A DNA stretch of 64,000 nt from Colletotrichum lupini. Lineage: Eukaryota > Ascomycota > Sordariomycetes > Glomerellales > Glomerellaceae. Each line of letters opens with the position of its first letter. Positions within the stretch are counted from its first letter, which is position 1. The DNA lies in contig NC_064678.1 of assembly GCF_023278565.1 (NCBI RefSeq), forward strand, positions 4,650,001-4,714,000, read 5' to 3'. The notes under the pieces are model-generated. The model saw only the letters and a list, made by a program, of their open reading frames with translations, did no database searches and had not been told where the DNA came from. Below, piece by piece: positions 58,573 through 64,000 of the stretch. Position numbers and translations under genes: made by a program.

Positions 58573-61500
58573 AGAGAGGTCCATTGTCCCTCGTTCTTAC
58601 TCTGAACATCCTTCGAACTCAACCAAAAAGTATTTTATCTTTCTTGCTATGTTGTTTCTCTCATACACACTTGGATATATGGATCTTGTGGATAACCGTC
58701 CTTAACTCTGTACAATCTTCTCTGTGCATTTTTTCCAATCGGCGTTCATGGTTTATGATGACGGGTACATTGGGGAAGGACGCATGAACATGATGGACGA
58801 GACACATTCTTCGTCAACAAACTGGCACAAAGGCGATCCAGTATGATAGGGTTTTGCTTTTTGGGTATATTTGTCTTGCTGTTCTATACGATCTTGTCCA
58901 TTATTTAGATACCTCAGGCCGCTGGTCATGACATGGAGGGCCTTCACTTCTTAGCGACATGTACTTTAGTCACTTAACAATTACAAGCTTTAACTTGGAC
59001 ACACAATCTTCTCATAATTAAATCGAACCAGTGTATCGAGTTGAGGAGTTCAACTACAGGAAATGGTATGACTTCGAAGTCTTTAATTACGCAACGCTGC
59101 AGATGAGATGAAAAGTCGCATGAGTTGACAAGACATTGACCTTTACACCACTTCCTTCCACAATCGGACGGAGGCATGTGATGTTGAGATATGACAAGCA
59201 GACATAGGACACACCTGAGAAAAGCAAGCAACATGATCCTCGTGATTATGATGCTCTCGATAAGATTTGTCGCTCGCATGTGAGAACACCCAATGAACTC
59301 GCGCAATCTCATGTCTCATGTCTCATGTGTTCCTTGTACAGACTTGATCTAGAAATCCCTCACGACGAGACGGGAAGTCAAACCTTAGTTGGAAGTAGAG
59401 GGCGGAAGGTGGATGGTAGGTGGACGGGTAGGTGGGCATGCAGAGCAAGGACAATAGCAAGAGTTGCTTCTCTGCTTGGTACTTGGACAAGAAGGTCCTT
59501 GCTCTCGTTCACCGCTGACATCATCTGTGCGCATCAAAAACTTGTTTGGACAACGAACACAGGTGAAAGCGATTGGGCCTTCATCCTACGACCCAGCAGA
59601 TTGGGTGCCGTGAGAAAGGAGGATCGGATGATAACTCCGCGGCACGGAGAGGGCGAAGCTCTCCCTCTTTCTTGTAGATGTTTGGCGGCGCCGGCGGAAT
59701 TTGGGAGTGTATTGCCAAGTCAAGACGCCAGCGAGACGTGCAGGGCACACCGCTTGCAGACTCGATACGGCGATAATGAGCAGAATTTCGATGCGTGAAG
59801 GATTGAGGGTTGTTAAGCTCGTTGTCAACAAGGTGTACCCTTCATCCCACGCCTCGTCATACCATCGACCCCCCATGCTCGGTTATAGATGAAGAGTACG
59901 AGGCATACTCTCGCATTATGAAAACGGGAGATCTACGATGCATAGCATGAACCATCATTGTATGGTATCAGAAAAGATGTTGGCGTTTCAATGGAAGAGT
60001 CGATGTATGATGATGTTTGTTATGTCTTCTTGTGACCGCAGATAGACACCACTTCAGTAGCGCCAAGGGTCTTTCAAGAAACCCATCATGAAAGTGGACG
60101 CAACCTTCTCGAAGATCAAAAAGCTTGCTTCTCAATCGGTCGAAACCCGCGGGCGATGACTACCCATACGTTTCCAACGTTACGCGGCAGGCGTGGAATA
60201 TTGGATGCAGTACGAGCGGAAACTCGGACGGAGGGGGGCAGAGGCGCAATCACGGGGTAACGGACTCATGTTATGGAAAGTCAGAGTCTACAAAGCCTTG
60301 AGAGACAAGCGCCCGTGCGAAATTCTTCCCCGAGACCGAGGGTAGCTTTCAGAGAGTAACGGTTCACGACAGCAAATGCGAGTTTCCGAAGAATGCTCCG
60401 AGTTCGAGTGGACAGGCTACGAGGAGGAGGGGTCATGCTGTGTTTCACAGCGTCGTGGCTGGTAGACTTCCAGCCCCTCTCTTTGATCAAGAATAAGACG
60501 ATACCGTTCTTCACGGAGGACCTGAATGCAAGAAACGTTTGTGGGAGCGCTTTTCCAATGCGGTGCTCGCGATCGACAGGGCAAGGGGAAGGTCGTTCCA
60601 TACGGTCCAATATCCCTACAGGGCGAGGGCTGTCCTTGCTGGTAGAGTTACGAATGTTTCCCATGACAGACACCTAGCGTTTTGCTGGTCCCTTTTTTGA
60701 CATGAGGGTGTGATGGAAAGACAGAAATTGAGTAGTCTGAGCGGACTTGCCAGGGAATCCGACCCGAGGTCCCCTAGATGAGGTGGCCGAGTCGGAACTC
60801 ACTCCGGTAAGGGGTCGTCCTTGAGAAGCATAGAGAGAAGAAGGAGGGGAAAGCGGGAACCGATGATTTACTGCTCGAATCTTATTTTCAGCAAGCGTGT
60901 GTATGTGTGTGGTGTTCTTCGAAAGAGTGACGCGCAAACCAAAAGGAAAGAAAAAAAGTCATCTTAACTTCTGAAAGCCGTTGAGTTTGACATTCCGACT
61001 ACGTAGCCAAGTTCTCTGCCTTGGTCTCTCGAGAGGGTGTGCTGGACGGAAATTCCACAGCTTGCCGACGGGCGGGCGAGCAGCGTTACTGGGAACGAGG
61101 CGACACCGGATTCTTCGGGAGGCAAGCCTTGTTCGCTTTCGGTGTTGGGCTCTCGGACGACTTCTTGTGTACTTGTTTGATCAGAGAGGGAGTTTGACGG
61201 GAAATTACCAAGATCCGCCTTTCACACCGGGATGGCGGGGAGTTCGGTATGAGACGGGGGCAAGGGGCCGAGATATCTATCCGAGTCGGATGAAGCTTGT
61301 TGGAAATGTTTTGCAATCGGAAGAAATGCTGCTTACTCACCCAGTATTTACTGCGATGTGTTAGTTTTGTTTACCTCCAAACGCCAAAAAGAGAGTTTGG
61401 CGGTTCGCCCGGTCCATTGCTTGTTTGATGGTTTCTTGTCAAGGGATCGTGGTCTACCAAAACGATAGCGGACCCGAGAGTCTTCTTCTGCTTTTGGGCT

Positions 61501-64000
61501 GACTACTAGAACATCGCTGCAGCGGTGGATCGTCGGAGGCCGCGTTTTTTCGGCTGATCTAAAAGCCATGTTATCGGCCTCCGATGAATGTGAGGCCGTT
61601 ACTTTTGGCTTTGGGCTCGGCTCCATGGAGCGGTCGGTGCCCTGCCGGCGCCGACATGGAGACCGCACCGCGAAAGATTTGGACCGCGTTGACGATGTTT
61701 GCTGTCTCGCTTTCTTCTCATCTTCTTGCCTCGTTGAGTCTAGTGTTCAGAGGCAGTGCTTGATCTCTCAACATGGCTAGGTAATCGCCCAACCAAGCAT
61801 CGTCTGAACAAGCTGCATTGATCGGGCACGTCCCGAGAGCCGAGGCAGTAAAAGGCGATACCCAATGCCGCCATGTACCTAGGGATATTGATATCCGCAA
61901 GGTAAACATACATCCAATCAGGTTTGAAACGGACAGAAATATAGTTCTGTCCTACGATAAGAACGTGTGGTCAAGACCTCTTCCTGACGCCGAGGAATTG
62001 AATCTCTCGTCTAAAGCAGACTTGGTCGCTGTTTATCAGCTGCAAAGCAAGCCGACCATCTGCAACAATTTGTATGAAGATTCGAAGCCATGACCAATTC
62101 AGAGCAGCAACACACGATGTACCAAGCCGGGTTGTCAAGAGCCCAGACCTTGCGTTCCCTTGACCCCGAGCATGCGTGTCATGCCGGGGCTACCAAACGC
62201 CAGTCAAAGCTCCAGACCCGAGGCTGCGGATCTATACAATTCACCTCATGAAGTATTACCGAAACCTTGTCATCCTGATACCGAAGGCATAAACTGCTCA
62301 TGCTACGGGTATAAAGGTGCTTGGAAACCTGGTTAAGTTGCGGTTTGCCGCACAATGCTTGTAGTAAGGCCATGTAAATGACTCAATGCGGCATGTTCAG
62401 CCAGCGCAAAAGAGGCAGTTTATTGCGCGGGACCTCTTTTGCGCGGGAGTCTAAGTGTGAACGCATTGAGAATAGTTGTACGAATTTCAAGGTCTCGCAC
62501 TTCGCTCTATTGGAGATTCTATCCCAATCTTCAAAATTTGCTCCTGTCGGCATTAATCAAAGAGGGGGTGAAGTTATGGAAAAGCCGGCCTGTACTGTAG
62601 CATTCAACCTTGGGCCGGTATAGAAGATAGATGAAAAACGCATGGGCTTTTGCACATTGAATTCGCATTCCTTGAGTCTTGATCAGGCATTTGCAAGAAG
62701 TGTATTGAAACCCCCGGTCTGGCCCTGTCTCTCGTGGATTGAGTAGGGCCGTCAGTCCTGGCCGATCTGGTCATTAAACTAGGTTTTTCATCAGGTGATA
62801 GATTATATGTCAGTTCTAGTTCATCTCTCCTGTGTTCCCTCTAGCTGCCAGCCTATCTTGACGTCTGGCACGCTAACGGTGGGAAGTTTGGAGGGATCAG
62901 TGACCTTGAATGGCAACGAGAGAGTGGTACTAAGTCAATTCCGAAACCACAGCTCTATGAATTGCATTCGATCTAGTTGAGAAGTGTATCTATTCTACAT
63001 TATCTACTGTCTTCCTCTGAAGGCATTCCCTGGGAAAAAGGTGAAAGGCGTTACCTGAGGACGGGAAGAAACACCTATGCCGGCTCCTTCTCGACTGAAG
63101 CTATTGTGATTTCTGCAAATCCTGGAAATTTTACTACAAAACTGCCACAGCTAGAGATTGAAACTATGAAACGTTGACCTGGTTCTCGTCTTGCTCCAGA
63201 GACGTCGTCTTTATTAAAGTCGTTCGTGAGGGAGCATCACGGGAACGTGTGGATACTCCCGGGAGACCCACCCACACACCCCTCAGAGCATGGTGACTAA
63301 GCAAGCCATGTCTTTAACATGACAACTGAAAGGCACATTGCCGTATACAGTTGGCCTCCACGATAGGATTCGGACCTTCGCGTTTATGACATTCAGCGCG
63401 ACTCGACACCCAGCTGTCTCTGATGATATTCACAGCAACGGACGACCGTTGAATGTCACGGGATTTCTGCGTGGGATTATGGATGACATCCTTTGAGAGT
63501 AAGGTAAGCTGTGGTACGCTGGACCCCTAAGGGTACGTACCGATTTTACGACCGGACCTCCGTTGGGGGTTGGGGCCCCGCCGTGGCGGCGACGGGCGAG
63601 GGGCACCGGTTCCTGGCGCCGCGCGACCGCCCTGACATGGCTTTCGCCCGTAGGGCCGCTAAACGCGACGCTACCGCCGTTTTAGTCGTCGGATCACCAT
63701 TGCGGGTTCAGTTGGAGCGGGAACTTCGTACGTGCGAGTGCTACGGCAACCAGGGGCGGACGAGCCTTCGGTGCTCCCCTTTCATGACCTAAAGATAGCC
63801 ACAGGAGAGTATACCTTACACAACGAACAAGGCTAGAGAGTGAGGAGGATCTGGTGCCATGCTATGCTCATGGTTTCCCACAACACAACCCGCTCTTGTT
63901 GAGTCTCCTCCAACACTCCGGGGGTTGACTCCGGGCTTCGAGGAGTTCCGACTTCAGAGTACCGATGAACTGTTATACTGCCAACCAGTGAGGATCTGGA
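58573..64000. other. 5.4-kb gene-poor interval to the right edge
   Basis: Contains the 3' flank of the transcription factor gene, then short overlapping ORFs without domains (59280-59798, 60281-60673, 61348-61668). A GC-rich patch at about 63515-63790 has an open frame of about 93 codons (RWTPKGTYRFYDRTSVGGW...) without an ATG start. It could be an exon or fragment of something not visible. Confidence 0.45.

Noticed and set aside
63340..63420. tRNA-like sequence on the minus strand (GGTCCGAATCCT)
   Set aside because: The putative 5' acceptor strand and anticodon stem do not pair.

Overview
The window is nuclear DNA of a filamentous ascomycete (Pezizomycotina, most likely a Sordariomycete). 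The evidence is short spliceosomal introns of about 50-100 nt with GTRNGT donors, CTRAC-like branch sites and YAG acceptors, together with typical fungal families (CFEM, Zn2Cys6, AA9 LPMO, BZZ1). A Fot1/pogo-type transposon whose interior has been driven to extreme A+T, as repeat-induced point mutation (RIP) does, points the same way. The species cannot be fixed from this sequence alone.

Layout. 1-1777 (-): 3' part of BZZ1 missing off the left edge; F-BAR and C1 domains are visible. 2539-4429: RIP-decayed Fot1/pogo-like element with clean terminal inverted repeats and a TA duplication. 5368-6966 (+): DBP5, the mRNA-export DEAD-box helicase. 8985/9063-12498 (+): CFEM-like, single-pass membrane protein with a long polyQ/Pro-rich tail. 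12983-17485 (-): a giant (1,500-codon) MFS transporter gene carrying one in-frame TAG where a Trp codon is expected. 19773-20921 (+): dienoyl-CoA isomerase. 21262-21661 (-): TFB5, the smallest TFIIH subunit. 25047-25580 (+): small single-pass protein with two PPxY motifs. 31952-32807 (-): AA9 lytic polysaccharide monooxygenase. 34267-35128 (-) and 35373-36122 (+): IMP3 (U3 snoRNP) and mitochondrial ribosomal protein bS18m, sharing a 244-bp divergent promoter. 36279-38704 (-): PPR protein, probably complex I assembly factor CIA84. 40160-40390 (+): a possible Cys-rich small membrane protein. 40659-41755 (+): frameshifted oxidoreductase pseudogene. 55446-58572 (+): transcription factor with two C2H2 fingers plus a Zn2Cys6 cluster.

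Long stretches without recognisable genes (25.6-31.9 kb, 41.8-55.4 kb, 58.6-64 kb) hold only short unsupported ORFs, simple repeats and G-runs. Housekeeping genes (DBP5, TFB5, IMP3, bS18m, CIA84) are interspersed with surface or secreted functions (CFEM, MFS, LPMO, PPxY protein). I see no biosynthetic gene cluster. The most unusual signal is the single TAG in the otherwise open MFS gene. In Sordariomycetes, UAG-to-UGG A-to-I mRNA editing can restore such genes in sexual tissue, so this is a testable candidate for conditional gene rescue.
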